Origin: Pseudorhodobacter sp. PARRP1
GTDB taxonomy: Bacteria; Pseudomonadota; Alphaproteobacteria; Rhodobacterales; Rhodobacteraceae
Assembly: GCA_002256245.1 (NCBI GenBank)
Contig: NKIU01000003.1
Location: forward strand, 372,001-436,000
Direction of reading: 5' to 3'
Length of the DNA: 64,000 nt
Of this stretch, positions 42,035 to 52,843 are shown piece by piece. Position numbers and translations under genes: made by a program. Positions within the stretch are counted from its first letter, which is position 1. Every line of letters starts with the position of its first letter. The notes beneath the pieces were generated by a model, which was given only the letters and a program-made list of their open reading frames with translations, did no database searches and was not told the DNA's origin.

Positions 42035-43753
42035 TCAGGTGCGGATGCCAGCAAAGCGCTGCTGCCAGTCGGCGCGCTCTTCATCGGTGATCTTGCGGAA
42101 CAGGTTTTCCGGCACGCTGAAGCCGTGGCCTGCGGGCAGGGTCGCCATCGCAGCCGCCACATCATCCGGCCATGTCCAATCATCCGATCCCATCGCCGCC
42201 ATCATCGTGGCCGCCGCATCGGGGATGAACGGCGCCGACAAGATCGCATAGACCCGGATCAGGTTCAGGCTCAGCCGGATCATGGCTTGCGCGCGCTCGG
42301 GGTCGGTCTTGACCACCGACCAAGGGGCTGCCGATTGCAGATATTCGTTGCCGATCACCCAGATTGCGCGCAACTCGGCGCTGGCCTTGCGCACCTCCAT
42401 CGCGGCCATGCAGGCGGCGTAGTCTTTGATGCGGGTGGAAAGTTCTTCGATCAAACGGGCCTCTTGTTCGCCCATTTGACCACCGCTTGGCACTTCGTTG
42501 CCGAACTTCGACACGCAGAATTTGGTGACGCGGCTGACGAAATTGCCCAGCACATCGGCCAGATCCTTGTTCACCGAGACCTGGAAATTCTCCCACGTAA
42601 ACTCGCTGTCCGCCGATTCCGGGGCGTGGGACAGCAGCCACCAGCGCCAGTAATCCGACGGCAGGATCGACAAAGCCTGATCCATGAACACGCCGCGCCC
42701 GCGCGAGGTGCTGAACTGGCCGCCATCATAATTGAGGTAATTGAACGACTTGAGGTAATCGACCAGCTTCCACGGCTCGCCCGAACCCAGGATCGTCGCA
42801 GGGAAGGACAGGGTATGGAACGGCACGTTGTCTTTGCCCATGAACTGATAATACGTCACGTCCGAAGCACCCATATCGGTGCGCCACCAGCGCTGCCACG
42901 CGGCATCGGGCAGGCCCTGGGCATCGGCCCATTCGGCGGTGCAGGCGATGTATTCGATGGGGGCGTCGAACCAGACGTAGAACACCTTGCCTTCCATCCC
43001 CGGCCAGATCTGATCGCCCTTTTTCACCGGGATGCCCCAGTGCAGATCACGGGTGATGCCGCGATCTTGCAAGCCGTCACCATCGTTCAGCCATTTCTTG
43101 GCGATAGAGGTGGTCAGGATCGGCCAGTCTTTTTTGCTGTCAATCCAAGCCTCTAGCTTGTCGCGCAGCGAGCGTTGGCGCAGATACAGGTGCTTGGTGG
43201 AGCGCACTTCCAGATTGGTCGAGCCGGAGATGGTCGAGCGTGGGTTGATCAGATCGGTCGGGTCCAACTGCTTGGTGCAGTTGTCGCATTGATCGCCGCG
43301 CGCGGATTCGTAGCCGCAATTCGGGCAGGTGCCCTCGATATAGCGGTCGGGCAGAAAGCGGTGGTCGTCGATGGAATAGACCTGTTGCTCCTCAACCTCG
43401 CGGATCAGGCCAGCATCGGCCAAGCGCCCGGCGAAATGCTGGGTCAGTGCGTGGTTGCGCTGGCTGGACGAGCGGCCAAAGTGATCAAACGACAGCCGGA
43501 AGCCGCGCGCAATCTCGGCCTGAACCTTGTGCATTTCGGCGCAATACTCGGCCACCGGCTTGCCTGCCTTTGCGGCAGCGAGTTCGGCGGGCGTGCCATG
43601 CTCATCCGTGGCGCAGATGAACATCACCTCATGCCCGCGGGCGCGGTTGTAGCGCGCGAACAGATCGGCAGGCAGTTGGCTGCCCACAAGGTTGCCCAAG
43701 TGCTTGATGCCATTGATGTAAGGAATGGCCGATGTGATCAGAATCCGTGCCAT
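42035..43753 (-). CDS. metG: Methionyl-tRNA synthetase
   Basis: This 572-residue class I synthetase begins [20 protein letters not shown] with a HIGH-like motif, has the zinc knuckle CPNC near 147 and CDNC, and [12 protein letters not shown] in place of KMSKS. It charges initiator and elongator tRNA-Met. ATG 43,753 gives the conserved start; the longer frame is noncoding. Confidence 0.96.
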   Translation of the reverse strand: MARILITSAIPYINGIKHLGNLVGSQLPADLFARYNRARGHEVMFICATDEHGTPAELAAAKAGKPVAEYCAEMHKVQAEIARGFRLSFDHFGRSSSQRNHALTQHFAGRLADAGLIREVEEQQVYSIDDHRFLPDRYIEGTCPNCGYESARGDQCDNCTKQLDPTDLINPRSTISGSTNLEVRSTKHLYLRQRSLRDKLEAWIDSKKDWPILTTSIAKKWLNDGDGLQDRGITRDLHWGIPVKKGDQIWPGMEGKVFYVWFDAPIEYIACTAEWADAQGLPDAAWQRWWRTDMGASDVTYYQFMGKDNVPFHTLSFPATILGSGEPWKLVDYLKSFNYLNYDGGQFSTSRGRGVFMDQALSILPSDYWRWWLLSHAPESADSEFTWENFQVSVNKDLADVLGNFVSRVTKFCVSKFGNEVPSGGQMGEQEARLIEELSTRIKDYAACMAAMEVRKASAELRAIWVIGNEYLQSAAPWSVVKTDPERAQAMIRLSLNLIRVYAILSAPFIPDAAATMMAAMGSDDWTWPDDVAAAMATLPAGHGFSVPENLFRKITDEERADWQQRFAGIRT

Positions 43754-43818
43754 GCTATGCCCTTTCCCGTCAGTTGCGCCCCGTTTAACGTATGGCGGGG
43801 CCAAGGGCTAGACGCGGA

Positions 43819-44358
43819 TTATGAGCCTTTCGTGATACGGCGCAGCGTGCCGTCGTGTTTCAGACCGCGCAAACTCGCCCCGGCGACATGCGCGAGCAGC
43901 ACCGCCATCAGCAGTTTCGTCAGCACGCCGTGGGCGGCAAATCCTGCGTTTTCAAGGGCTTCCGACGTGGGCGCAATGGCGGGTAGGGTGATCTGGCCAA
44001 AGATCACCACATCAAGCCCGGTGGCGGAACTTGCGATCCAGCCCGAAAGGGGAACCGCCAGCATCAGCAGGTAAAGGGCGACATGAGCCGCGCGGGCGGC
44101 GCGGTTGGCCCAAAGATGCGGCGGGCCGATGGGGGCGGGCGGCGGACTGATGCGGTGCCAGATCAGCCGGACAAGAGCGAGTGCAAGCGCGCAAAGCCCC
44201 AGCGTCTTGTGCAACCCGTAAAGCCAAAGCGTTGAAAGATCAGGCTGAATTCGCACCAGCACCGTGCCCAGAACCAGCAGCGCCACGATCAGCGCGGCCA
44301 TCGTCCAGTGCAACAGCCGTGTGGTCAGGCCAAAGCGGGCGGGGGTGTTACGCCACAT
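43819..44358 (-). CDS. Cytochrome b561
   Basis: This 179-residue membrane protein has four helices and candidate heme-ligand histidines (LLHWTMAALIVALLVLG, LYGLHKTLGLCAL, AAHVALYLLMLAVPLSGW, HGVLTKLLMAVLLAHV). The family moves electrons in the membrane. It follows yceI by 10 bp, a common pairing. Confidence 0.9.
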   Translation of the reverse strand: MWRNTPARFGLTTRLLHWTMAALIVALLVLGTVLVRIQPDLSTLWLYGLHKTLGLCALALALVRLIWHRISPPPAPIGPPHLWANRAARAAHVALYLLMLAVPLSGWIASSATGLDVVIFGQITLPAIAPTSEALENAGFAAHGVLTKLLMAVLLAHVAGASLRGLKHDGTLRRITKGS

Positions 44359-44368
44359 GCTGCGCGCC

Positions 44369-44929
44369 CTATTCAGCCCGTGCGATGCGGGCCAGAATAT
44401 CCAGCCGCACCTGATCGCCGACCATATCCGACCACCCCACCGCCCCGAAATCCGAGCGGTTCACCGCCCCGGTCAGCCGGATGGTCAGGTGGCTCAGATC
44501 GCCCGCAGCGCTGCCCTTCTGCCGCCAGATCATCGCCTGCATCACCATCGGCTTGGTCACACCGCGAATGGTAACCTGGCCCGCAACCTCGGCCCCGTCG
44601 CCCTTGGATTTGACCGAGGTGCTTTCAAAGCTGATCTGCGGAAACTCTTTTGAATCCAGCACCTTCGGCCCCTTCATCGCCTGCGCCGCAAACGGAAACG
44701 ACGCATCGGCGTGGGCGGCATCCAGCGTCACCGCCACCCGGCTTGCGCTGACATCCTTGAAATCCAGCGTCAGATCGGCGCGGGTGATCGGCATCTGGCC
44801 GCTGATCTTGTCGCTGCCAAAATCAGTCTCGAACCCCACAACCGAAGCCTCGGGCTGCAGGGTATAGCTTGCGGGGGCAGCCCAAACCGGGGCAGCCCAT
44901 AGTGTCAGCAGCATCAGCAGAGGGCGCAT
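44369..44929 (-). CDS. YceI-family periplasmic lipid/isoprenoid-binding protein
   Basis: This 186-residue protein has a signal peptide (MRPLLMLLTLWAAPVWA) and the lipocalin-like YceI pattern (SGQMPITRADLTLDF, GQVTIRGVTKPMVMQ, DFGAVGWSDMVGDQVRL). YceI proteins bind polyisoprenoid molecules and may support quinone function. AGGAG precedes ATG 44,929. It is first in a unit with cytochrome b561. Confidence 0.9.
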   Translation of the reverse strand: MRPLLMLLTLWAAPVWAAPASYTLQPEASVVGFETDFGSDKISGQMPITRADLTLDFKDVSASRVAVTLDAAHADASFPFAAQAMKGPKVLDSKEFPQISFESTSVKSKGDGAEVAGQVTIRGVTKPMVMQAMIWRQKGSAAGDLSHLTIRLTGAVNRSDFGAVGWSDMVGDQVRLDILARIARAE

Positions 44930-45079
44930 GGAAATCTCCTTATCCTTCCGCAGTGTAGCACCAAACTGCCGAAACCCGCGCACATTCGTGTGAGACTGGA
45001 CTTCAGTCTGAATGGCTTGCCCGCGGGGGCTTTCCTTGTCTCGGCGCGCCGCCTAATCTGACAAAAACAGGAGGGCGCG

Positions 45080-46123
45080 ATGCGGCAAGTGCGATTGGGG
45101 CAGACCGGGCTTTCCGTCTCGGCGATAAGCTTGGGCACGATGACCTGGGGCAGCCAGAATTCCGAGGCCGAGGGCCATGCCCAGATGGACATGGCGTGCG
45201 CGCAGGGCGTGAATTTCTGGGACACCGCCGAGATGTATCCGGTCAATCCGGTGCGCGCCGAAACCGTGGGGCGGACCGAGGAGATCATCGGCACCTGGCT
45301 TGCCGCGCGCGGTGGGCGTGATCAGGTGGTGCTGGCGACCAAGGTGACGGGTGAGGGGCAAGATGCCGTGCGCGGCGGTGCGCCGCTGACAGGTGCGGTG
45401 ATGCGTGCGGCGGTCGAGGCGTCGCTCCGGCGCTTGCAGACCGACTATATCGACCTTTACCAGCTGCACTGGCCCAACCGCGCCGCCTATCACTTTCGCG
45501 ACATTTGGCACTTTGACCCGCGCGGCGGTGACAAGGTGAGCGTTGAGGCGCATATGCTTGAAATGCTTCAAGTATCAGCCGAATTGATCGCCGAGGGCAA
45601 GATCCGCCACGTTGCACTTTCCAATGAATCGGTCTGGGGGGCGGGGCGTTGGCTTGCGCTGGCGGACACGCACGGATTGCCGCGCATGATGACGGTGCAG
45701 AACGAATACTCGATGCTGTGTCGGCAGTTTGACAGCGATTGGGCCGAGCTTTCGGCGCTGGAGGATATGCCGCTGCTGGCGTTCTCGCCGCTTGCGACCG
45801 GGCTGCTGACCGGCAAATACGCCGGCGATGTCATTCCCGAGGCCACCCGCCGCGCGCTGAACCCGACGCTGTCGGGGCGGATCACGCCGCAGGTGTTTCC
45901 AGCCGTGGCCGCCTATCTGGGCATTGCCGCCCGGCACGGCCTGAACCCGGCGCAGATGGCGATTGCCTTCTGCCTGACGCGGCCTTTCCCCTGTATTCCG
46001 ATCATCGGGGCCACAAATCTTGAGCAGTTGCAAACCGCTTTGGGTGCGGCCGATCTGGTGCTGGATGCCGAGGTTCTGGCCGAAATTGATGCCGCCCACC
46101 GCGCGCATCCGATGCCGTATTAG
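45080..46123 (+). CDS. Aldo/keto reductase (Tas-like)
   Basis: This 347-residue barrel oxidoreductase has GTMTWGSQNSEAEGHAQMDM, FWDTAEMYPVNP with catalytic Asp and Tyr, LATKVTGEG with Lys, and DLYQLHWPNR with His. It uses NADPH and its substrate is unknown. It diverges from yceI. Confidence 0.92.
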   Translation: MRQVRLGQTGLSVSAISLGTMTWGSQNSEAEGHAQMDMACAQGVNFWDTAEMYPVNPVRAETVGRTEEIIGTWLAARGGRDQVVLATKVTGEGQDAVRGGAPLTGAVMRAAVEASLRRLQTDYIDLYQLHWPNRAAYHFRDIWHFDPRGGDKVSVEAHMLEMLQVSAELIAEGKIRHVALSNESVWGAGRWLALADTHGLPRMMTVQNEYSMLCRQFDSDWAELSALEDMPLLAFSPLATGLLTGKYAGDVIPEATRRALNPTLSGRITPQVFPAVAAYLGIAARHGLNPAQMAIAFCLTRPFPCIPIIGATNLEQLQTALGAADLVLDAEVLAEIDAAHRAHPMPY

Positions 46124-46131
46124 AGGACGCG

Positions 46132-46641
46132 ATGCGCATTTTTCTGGTTCTGGCCTTGGTTCTGGCGGGCTGCACTTTGGGGGGCGGCAAACTGGCCAAA
46201 CCGTCCGACACGGCTAACCCGATCACGGGCGATCCGATTGCCGTGACATCGTTGGACGCGCCCGCGGCTGTGGGCGCGCCGTCTGCGACCAAGCCAGCGG
46301 CAGCAAACCCTGCGTCCGAGCCACCAAAACCCGTTGCCGCAACGCCTTCGGCTGACCCGGCACCCACCGTGCCGCCTGTGGTCGAAGAACCGCCGCGCGT
46401 GCTCGCGCCCGAGGAATTGGCCTGCGTGAAAACCGGTGGGCAATGGACGGTCGCGGGCAAGGCGGGTGGCATGAGTTGCGTGCGCAGGATGCGCGATGCC
46501 GGCAAATCCTGCCGCAAGAAAAGCGATTGCGAGGGCGATTGTCTTGCGCGTTCAAACTCTTGCGCGCCGATAGCGCCGCTTTTTGGATGTAACGATATTT
46601 TGCAGGACAATGGCGTGATGGTGACACTTTGTATAGATTGA
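46132..46641 (+). CDS. Proline/alanine-rich lipoprotein with Cys-rich C-terminus
   Basis: This 169-residue protein has a lipobox (LALVLAGC, Cys16), a central region rich in Pro and Ala (APAAVGAPSATKPAAAN...), and a C-terminal module with eight cysteines (CVKTGGQW, CVRRMRDAGKSCRKKSDCEG, then C-L-A-R-S-N-S-C). No family was recognised. It overlaps the next lipoprotein gene by 13 bp. Confidence 0.75.
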   Translation: MRIFLVLALVLAGCTLGGGKLAKPSDTANPITGDPIAVTSLDAPAAVGAPSATKPAAANPASEPPKPVAATPSADPAPTVPPVVEEPPRVLAPEELACVKTGGQWTVAGKAGGMSCVRRMRDAGKSCRKKSDCEGDCLARSNSCAPIAPLFGCNDILQDNGVMVTLCID

Positions 46642-47120
46642 TCGCGCTTTTGGCTTTGGCGGCCTGCGCCGCTGCCCCGAAAACCGTGGCCGTGGGCCGC
46701 TACCGCGCCCCCGATGCGCCGATTTATTCGAACGCCGTGATGGCGCAAAACCGGCTGGTCGGCACATGGAGCCAAGTCGCGGCGTTTGGCGGCGAGGGTT
46801 GCAAGCCCGGTGGGGCCGAGATCACGCAAGGCGCGGGCGGGCTGAACATCCGCTATCGCTTGTGCGAGTCGGGGGTTGAGATGGCGGGGGCGGGGCCGAT
46901 GGTGTCGCAGACCGTGGGGCGCTTTACCGTGCCGGGGCAGCCGGGGCCGTGGTGGATTTTGTGGGCGGATGGCGATTATCGCACGCTGGTGGTGGGCAGC
47001 CCGAACGGACGGCTGGGTTTCATCCTGAACCGGGGCGCTTTCCCGCCGGATCGGCTGAAAGCGGCGCGCGATGTGCTGGAGTGGAACGGCTATGATCTGC
47101 GCAAGCTGGTGGTTTACTGA
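46629..47120 (+). CDS. Lipocalin-like (Blc-type) lipoprotein
   Basis: This 163-residue protein from a TTG start begins MYRLIALLALAACAAAPKTV with a lipobox LAAC. The rest resembles bacterial lipocalins (NRLVGTWSQVAAFGGEGCKP, PWWILWADGDYRTLVVGSPN). No ATG or GTG is available in frame, so TTG 46,629, overlapping the previous stop region, is the likely start. It is convergent with the XRE gene, overlapping by 7 bp. Confidence 0.8.
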   Translation: MYRLIALLALAACAAAPKTVAVGRYRAPDAPIYSNAVMAQNRLVGTWSQVAAFGGEGCKPGGAEITQGAGGLNIRYRLCESGVEMAGAGPMVSQTVGRFTVPGQPGPWWILWADGDYRTLVVGSPNGRLGFILNRGAFPPDRLKAARDVLEWNGYDLRKLVVY

Positions 47121-48013
47121 TCCATGCCGCGCTGCAACCGTGCCAGATGATCGCGCACGCCGCGCGCGCCAAACGGGGCCGCGCGCACAAGGCCATCGAA
47201 ATGTTGCAGGATCGCCTGCACCCGATCCGGGTCGCGGAACACGATGTATTGGCGGCCCAGATAGACCGCCGCCAGATGCGGGCCAAACACCGTGACGGGG
47301 CTGGAATAAACCCTGTGCGCGTCAAACAGATACAGCCGCAACGCGGGGTAAAGCGTGTCGCACAGCGCGATCAGATGATCCATCTGGGCGTGACGCGCGG
47401 CCAAGGGCAGGCCAGACCAATAGCCCAAACCCTTGGCAAAATTAGATATTTCGTGCAGCGGCATGGCGATTTCATAGTCTGACTGCGCAGATTTCATCCA
47501 GGCGAGCTGATCTTGAAACGCAGCCAACGCCTGATCGGCGTCATGCGCAAGATCGTCGGCATATTCCCAAGCCACCACCTCGGGCGTCTTCAGCATGTCG
47601 GGCAAACTGGCGGGCACATGGCGGATTTTGTAGCCCGCAGCCGCCCGGTGCCAGCCGATCAGTTCCCGGTCAAACAGCGCGCGCGGCGCTTCCGAAAGCG
47701 TGACCGACCGCGCCAGCAGATCGTCAACCGGCTCGGGCCGGTCGGTCAGGCCCAACAGCCAATCGCACGACACACCCAAGGCGGTGGCGCAATCGGCGGT
47801 CAGTTGCGCGTTGGGCAACCGGATGCCCGGTGCCAGCAGCGCCGAGACGGTCGAGCGATCTGCCCCGGTGGCGCGGGCAAGGGCGGCTTGGCTTATGCCG
47901 CGCTGCGCCATCGCCTCGGCCAGACGGGTGCGAAACAGCGGGGCGCGCAGGCGTTTGTCGATAAAATCCGGCATATGTTTTGTTTTATCTGCACTGGTGA
48001 TGTTATGTTGCAT
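47114..48013 (-). CDS. XRE-family transcriptional regulator with large C-terminal domain
   Basis: This 299-residue protein has an N-terminal HTH (RLAEAMAQRGISQAALARAT, then GADRSTVSALLAPG) and a C-terminal region of about 200 residues without recognised family features (RLYLFDAHRVYSSPVTVFGP). AGAGG precedes ATG 48,013. It diverges from the desaturase gene 68 bp away, so it may regulate membrane lipid unsaturation; that is inference. Confidence 0.85.
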   Translation of the reverse strand: MQHNITSADKTKHMPDFIDKRLRAPLFRTRLAEAMAQRGISQAALARATGADRSTVSALLAPGIRLPNAQLTADCATALGVSCDWLLGLTDRPEPVDDLLARSVTLSEAPRALFDRELIGWHRAAAGYKIRHVPASLPDMLKTPEVVAWEYADDLAHDADQALAAFQDQLAWMKSAQSDYEIAMPLHEISNFAKGLGYWSGLPLAARHAQMDHLIALCDTLYPALRLYLFDAHRVYSSPVTVFGPHLAAVYLGRQYIVFRDPDRVQAILQHFDGLVRAAPFGARGVRDHLARLQRGMDQ

Positions 48014-48081
48014 ATCCTCTGAGTTCCGGGACGGTTTGGCAAGTGCTAGCGTGCGGCCATAACCCGTTGAAGAGGAATGAT

Positions 48082-48999
48082 ATGCCGCAAGGGCGTGGTG
48101 TCGAATGGCCGACGGTGGCGATGCTGGTGGCAACTTATACCGTGTTTGCACTGGGCGGCTGGCTTTGGTCGCAGGTCGGCATCTTGTCGGTGGTGCTGAC
48201 CGGAATTGCCGTGGCGCAGTTTTCATCGCTGCAACACGAGGTGCTGCATCACCACCCGTTTCGCGCCCAGTGGCTGAACGAGGCTTTGGTGTTTCCCGCG
48301 CTGATGCCCTTCGTGCCCTACCTGCGCTTCAAGGACTTGCATTTGCAGCATCACTTCGACCCCGCGCTGACCGATCCTTATGACGACCCCGAGTCGAACT
48401 ATCTGGACCCCGAAGTTTGGGCGCAGACCGCGCCGCTGATGCAGAAATTGCTGCGTTGGAACAACACCTTGGCTGGGCGCATCCTATTGGGGCCTGCGCT
48501 TGGGACCTATAGCTTTCTGTGCCATGAGTGGCTTTTGCTGCGCCGGGGCGACGGGCGGGTGCAACAGGCCGGGGGGCTGCATCTGATGGGGCTGGTGCCG
48601 TTGGTGTTGTGGCTGGAATGGGTGGGCATGCCGGTTTGGGCCTATCTGCTGGCGGTCTATCTGGGCACGGCCTTGCTGAAAATCCGCACGTTTCTCGAGC
48701 ACCGCGCGCATGAGGCGTTTCGGGCGCGCACGGTGATCATCGAAGATCGTGGCCCGCTCAGCTATTTGTTTTTGAACAACAATTTCCATGTTGTTCATCA
48801 CATGCACCCCGCCGTGCCGTGGTATGAGTTGCCCGGACTTTACGCCAGCCGGCGCGCGCATTATCTGCGCCGCAACGAGGCTTACGTCTATCGCAGCTAT
48901 GGCCAGATCATCCGGCAATATCTGTGGCGCGCGAAAGACCCGGTGCCGCATCCGGTCTGGCCGGTCCGGCAGGGCGACGCCGGGCAGGATCAGCTTTAG
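48082..48999 (+). CDS. Membrane fatty acid desaturase
   Basis: This 305-residue protein has the three histidine boxes of membrane desaturases, H52EVLHH (52, 56, 57), H87LQHH, and HVVHH near residue 240, with hydrophobic spans between. The iron-dependent enzyme introduces double bonds or hydroxyl groups into acyl chains, though related hydroxylases cannot be excluded. It replaces the usual upstream part of the division cluster before ftsW. Confidence 0.88.
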   Translation: MPQGRGVEWPTVAMLVATYTVFALGGWLWSQVGILSVVLTGIAVAQFSSLQHEVLHHHPFRAQWLNEALVFPALMPFVPYLRFKDLHLQHHFDPALTDPYDDPESNYLDPEVWAQTAPLMQKLLRWNNTLAGRILLGPALGTYSFLCHEWLLLRRGDGRVQQAGGLHLMGLVPLVLWLEWVGMPVWAYLLAVYLGTALLKIRTFLEHRAHEAFRARTVIIEDRGPLSYLFLNNNFHVVHHMHPAVPWYELPGLYASRRAHYLRRNEAYVYRSYGQIIRQYLWRAKDPVPHPVWPVRQGDAGQDQL

Positions 49000-49173
49000 C
49001 GCCGCCAAGCGGGCGGCTTTGGCAAGAATCACCACAGAAGTGATTCGCCCCCGCCTGTTTCTGCTGGCCTTTGTGATTCGATTTGGCTAGTCTTGACCCC
49101 AGACCGGGACAACCCGGCACAATCGGGGCGACCCGGTTTTGGCAGAGCAGACGGCAAGACAGGCGGATTTTCC
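49000..49173. other. Gap between desaturase and ftsW
   Basis: This 174-bp stretch has GCCGCCAAGCGGGCGGC and a GAATCAC...GTGATTC hairpin near 49,024-49,047 but no credible gene. It must hold the ftsW promoter. Confidence 0.5.
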
Positions 49174-50337
49174 ATGACTGAGATGGTCTATGGCTCGATG
49201 CCCTCACGGGTATCGGAACCGGTTATTCCCCGCTGGTGGCGGACGATTGACAAGTGGTCGCTGACAGCGGTGCTGGTGCTGTTTGCCATCGGGCTGCTGC
49301 TGGGGCTTGCGGCCTCGGTGCCGCTGGCCGAACGCAACGGGCTTGACCCCTATTACTACGTCACCCGGCAGGCGTTTTTCGGGGGCATGGCGTTGGCTGC
49401 GATTTTTGGTGTCTCGATGCTGTCGCCCGCGATGGTGCGCCGGTTGGGGGTGCTGGGCTTTGCGCTGTCATTCTTTGCGCTGATGATGCTGCCGATTTTC
49501 GGCACCGACTTTGGCAAGGGCGCAATCCGCTGGTTCAGCTTTGGCTTTGCCTCGGTGCAGCCGTCCGAGTTTCTCAAGCCCGGATTCATGGTGGTGATCG
49601 CGTGGCTGACGGCATCAAGCCAGGATCTGAACGGCCCGCCCGGCAAGTTCATCTCGTTTGCGCTGACGGTGACGGTGGTGCTGTTTCTGGCGTTTCAGCC
49701 CGATTTCGGCCAAGCCATGCTGGTGCTGTTTGGCTGGGGCGTGATCTATTTCGTCTCGGGTGCGCCGATGATTCTGATCGTCACGGTGATGGGATTGACG
49801 GGCGTGGGCGGCTTTGCGGCCTATCACTCGTCGGAACACTTTGCGCGCCGGATTGACGGGTTTCTGAACTCGGATGTCGATCCGCGCAGCCAGATGGGCT
49901 ATGCCACCAGCGCCATTCAAGAGGGCGGGTTCTTTGGTGTGGGCGTGGGCGAGGGTCAGGTGAAATGGACGCTGCCCGATGCGCATACCGATTTTATCAT
50001 CGCGGTGGCGGCGGAAGAATATGGTCTGGTTCTGGTGCTGGTGATCATAGCCCTTTACGCAACGGTGGTGGTGCGCAGCCTGATCCGGCTGACGCGCGAG
50101 CGTGATCCCTTCACGCGGTTGGCGGGCACGGGGCTTGCGTGCATCTTTGGCGTGCAGGCGATGATCAACATGGGGGTTGCGGTGCGTCTGCTGCCTGCCA
50201 AGGGTATGACGTTGCCGTTTGTGTCTTACGGCGGGTCGTCGGTGATTGCGGCGGGGATCACGGTGGGGATGCTGCTTGCGATGACGCGCGCGCGTCCGCA
50301 GGGCGAGATGGCCGATCTGTTCCGGCGGGGGCGCTGA
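49174..50337 (+). CDS. ftsW: Peptidoglycan glycosyltransferase FtsW
   Basis: This 387-residue SEDS-family membrane protein starts [20 protein letters not shown], the normal roseobacter start, rather than at 49,093. It has about ten spans and AGSSEDS motifs such as [33 protein letters not shown] and [15 protein letters not shown]. It polymerises lipid II at the septum. It overlaps murG by 1 bp. Confidence 0.95.
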   Translation: MTEMVYGSMPSRVSEPVIPRWWRTIDKWSLTAVLVLFAIGLLLGLAASVPLAERNGLDPYYYVTRQAFFGGMALAAIFGVSMLSPAMVRRLGVLGFALSFFALMMLPIFGTDFGKGAIRWFSFGFASVQPSEFLKPGFMVVIAWLTASSQDLNGPPGKFISFALTVTVVLFLAFQPDFGQAMLVLFGWGVIYFVSGAPMILIVTVMGLTGVGGFAAYHSSEHFARRIDGFLNSDVDPRSQMGYATSAIQEGGFFGVGVGEGQVKWTLPDAHTDFIIAVAAEEYGLVLVLVIIALYATVVVRSLIRLTRERDPFTRLAGTGLACIFGVQAMINMGVAVRLLPAKGMTLPFVSYGGSSVIAAGITVGMLLAMTRARPQGEMADLFRRGR

Positions 50338-51428
50338 TGCCGCTGTTGTTGATCGCAGCGGGCGGCACCGGCGGGCATATGTTCCCCGCACAGGCCTTGG
50401 CCGAGGCGATGATCGTCCGCGGCTGGCGGGTAAAGCTTTCGACCGACGCACGCGGCGCGCGCTATGCCGGGGGCTTTCCGAAAGCGGTCGAGATTGTCGA
50501 GCTTTCGTCGGCAACTTTCGCGCGCGGCGGGCTGTTGGCCAAACTTGCGGTGCCGTTTCGCATCGCGGGGGGCGTGGCGGGCGCGCTGATCTCGGCGTTG
50601 CGCGACAAGCCCGATGTGGTGGTGGGCTTTGGCGGCTATCCGTCGATCCCGGCGCTGACGGCGGCGTGGGTCTTGCGCAGGCCGCGGATGATTCATGAAC
50701 AAAACGGCGTGCTTGGCCGGGTGAATACGGTGTTTGCGTCTCGGGTGGACAAGGTGGCCTGTGGCACTTGGCCCACCGCATTGCCTGCCGGTGTGACGGG
50801 CGAGCATACCGGCAATCCGGTGCGCGCGGCGGTGTTGGAGCGGGCGGGGGCGGGCTATATTCCGCCCGGCGATTACCCGATGGAAATGCTGGTGATCGGC
50901 GGCTCGCAGGGCGCGCGGATTTTGTCGCAGGTGGTGCCAGCGGCGGTGGCGGCCTTGCCCGAGGGCTTGCGGCGGCACTTGCGGGTGGCGCATCAGGCGC
51001 GGGCCGAGGATCTGGCTGCGGTGGTTGTGGCCTATGCCGATGCCGGGGTGCGCGCCGAGGTGGAGCCGTTTTTCGCCGACATTCCGCGCCGCTTGTCCGA
51101 GGCGCAGTTGGTGATCTCGCGCGCGGGGGCTTCGTCGGTGGCGGATATCTCGGTGATCGGGCGGCCGTCGATCCTTATTCCGTTTGCGGCAGCGACCGGA
51201 GATCATCAGACCGCCAACGCGCGTGGGCTGGTTGACGCAGGGGCCGCCATGCTGATCCGCGAGGATAAGCTTGACGCCGCCACGCTTTGGACGCAGATCG
51301 CCGCAATTCTGGATGATCCACAGGCGGCCGAGCAGATGGCGCGGCGCGCGCAGGCGCAGGGGCGGCCGGATGCAACCGAGCGGCTGGTGGTGATGGTCGA
51401 GGCTTTGGCGAGTGAGGGCAGAGGATGA
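50337..51428 (+). CDS. murG: UDP-GlcNAc:lipid I transferase MurG
   Basis: This 363-residue glycosyltransferase begins [20 protein letters not shown] with the membrane-anchoring glycine-rich loop, and has [11 protein letters not shown] and [20 protein letters not shown]. It adds GlcNAc to lipid I, giving lipid II. It overlaps murC by 4 bp. Confidence 0.96.
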   Translation: MPLLLIAAGGTGGHMFPAQALAEAMIVRGWRVKLSTDARGARYAGGFPKAVEIVELSSATFARGGLLAKLAVPFRIAGGVAGALISALRDKPDVVVGFGGYPSIPALTAAWVLRRPRMIHEQNGVLGRVNTVFASRVDKVACGTWPTALPAGVTGEHTGNPVRAAVLERAGAGYIPPGDYPMEMLVIGGSQGARILSQVVPAAVAALPEGLRRHLRVAHQARAEDLAAVVVAYADAGVRAEVEPFFADIPRRLSEAQLVISRAGASSVADISVIGRPSILIPFAAATGDHQTANARGLVDAGAAMLIREDKLDAATLWTQIAAILDDPQAAEQMARRAQAQGRPDATERLVVMVEALASEGRG

Positions 51429-52843
51429 ACGCGACGAAACTTCCGATGGAGTTGGGGCCGATCCACTTTGTGGGCATCGGCGGCATCGGCATGTCGGGCA
51501 TCGCCGAGGTGCTGATGACCCAAGGCTTTGCGGTGCAAGGCTCGGACGCGAAGGCCAGCAAGATCACCGATCGGCTGGTGGCTTTGGGGGCTGCGTTCTT
51601 TGAAGGCCAGCGCGCCGAAAACATCGGCGAAGCGGCGGTGGTGGTGATTTCCTCGGCGATCAAAAAGGGCAACCCGGAGCTGGAGGAGGCGCGGCGGCGT
51701 GGCCTTCCCGTGGTGCGCCGGGCCGAGATGCTGGCCGAATTGATGCGCCTGCGCTCAAACATCGCGATTGCGGGCACGCATGGCAAAACCACCACGACGA
51801 CGATGGTGGCGACCTTGCTTGACAAGGGCGGCTTTGACCCAACCGTGATCAACGGCGGGGTGATCCATGCCTACGGGTCCAACGCGCGGGCGGGGGCGGG
51901 TGAGTGGATGGTGGTTGAGGCCGACGAGTCGGATGGCTCTTTCAACCGCCTGCCCGCGACCATCGCCATCGTCACCAACATCGACCCCGAGCATATGGAG
52001 CATTGGGGCACCTTTGATGCGTTGCGCAAAGGCTTTTACGATTTTGTCAGCAACGTGCCGTTTTATGGTCTGGCCGTATGCTGCACCGATCACCCGGAAG
52101 TGCAGGCTTTGGTGGGCAAAGTGACCGACCGCCGCGTGGTGACCTTTGGCTTTAACGCACAGGCCGATGTGCGGGCGGTGAACCTGCGGTTTGAGGCTGG
52201 CGTTGCGCATTTCGACATCGCCTTGCAGGGCGAAGGCCCGGACGAAAACGGCCAGCCCGTGCTGATCGAGGGCTGCGTGCTGCCGATGCCGGGGGATCAC
52301 AACGTCTCGAACGCGTTGTCGGCGGTGGCGGTGGCGCGGCATCTGGGCATGAAGAAAGACGAAATCCGCGAGGCTTTGGCCGGGTTTGCCGGCGTCAATC
52401 GCCGCTTTACCAAGGTCGCCGAAGTGAACGGTGTCACCATCATCGACGATTATGGCCATCATCCGGTGGAAATCGCAGCCGTCTTGAAAGCCGCGCGCCA
52501 AGCCACCAAGGGCCGGGTGATCGCGGTGCATCAGCCGCACCGCTATTCGCGACTGTCGAACCTGTTTGAAGATTTCTGCACCTGTTTCAATGAGGCCGAT
52601 GTGGTCGGCATCGCCGATGTTTATGCGGCGGGCGAAGACCCAATTCCGGGGGCCAGCCGCGATGATCTGGTGGCGGGGCTGATTGCCCACGGCCACCGCC
52701 ACGCCCGCGCGGTGATGGATGAAGCGGACCTTGCGCGGCTGTTTCGTGAGCAGGCGCGGCCGGGTGATTTGTTCGTCTGCCTTGGCGCGGGTTCGATCTC
52801 GGCTTGGGTGAACGCTTTGCCCGCACGGCTGGCGGCACTATGA
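51425..52843 (+). CDS. murC: UDP-N-acetylmuramate--L-alanine ligase MurC
   Basis: This 472-residue ligase has [20 protein letters not shown], the ATP loop [13 protein letters not shown], and [17 protein letters not shown]. It adds L-alanine to UDP-MurNAc. It is coupled by ATGA overlap with both neighbours. Confidence 0.96.
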   Translation: MNATKLPMELGPIHFVGIGGIGMSGIAEVLMTQGFAVQGSDAKASKITDRLVALGAAFFEGQRAENIGEAAVVVISSAIKKGNPELEEARRRGLPVVRRAEMLAELMRLRSNIAIAGTHGKTTTTTMVATLLDKGGFDPTVINGGVIHAYGSNARAGAGEWMVVEADESDGSFNRLPATIAIVTNIDPEHMEHWGTFDALRKGFYDFVSNVPFYGLAVCCTDHPEVQALVGKVTDRRVVTFGFNAQADVRAVNLRFEAGVAHFDIALQGEGPDENGQPVLIEGCVLPMPGDHNVSNALSAVAVARHLGMKKDEIREALAGFAGVNRRFTKVAEVNGVTIIDDYGHHPVEIAAVLKAARQATKGRVIAVHQPHRYSRLSNLFEDFCTCFNEADVVGIADVYAAGEDPIPGASRDDLVAGLIAHGHRHARAVMDEADLARLFREQARPGDLFVCLGAGSISAWVNALPARLAAL

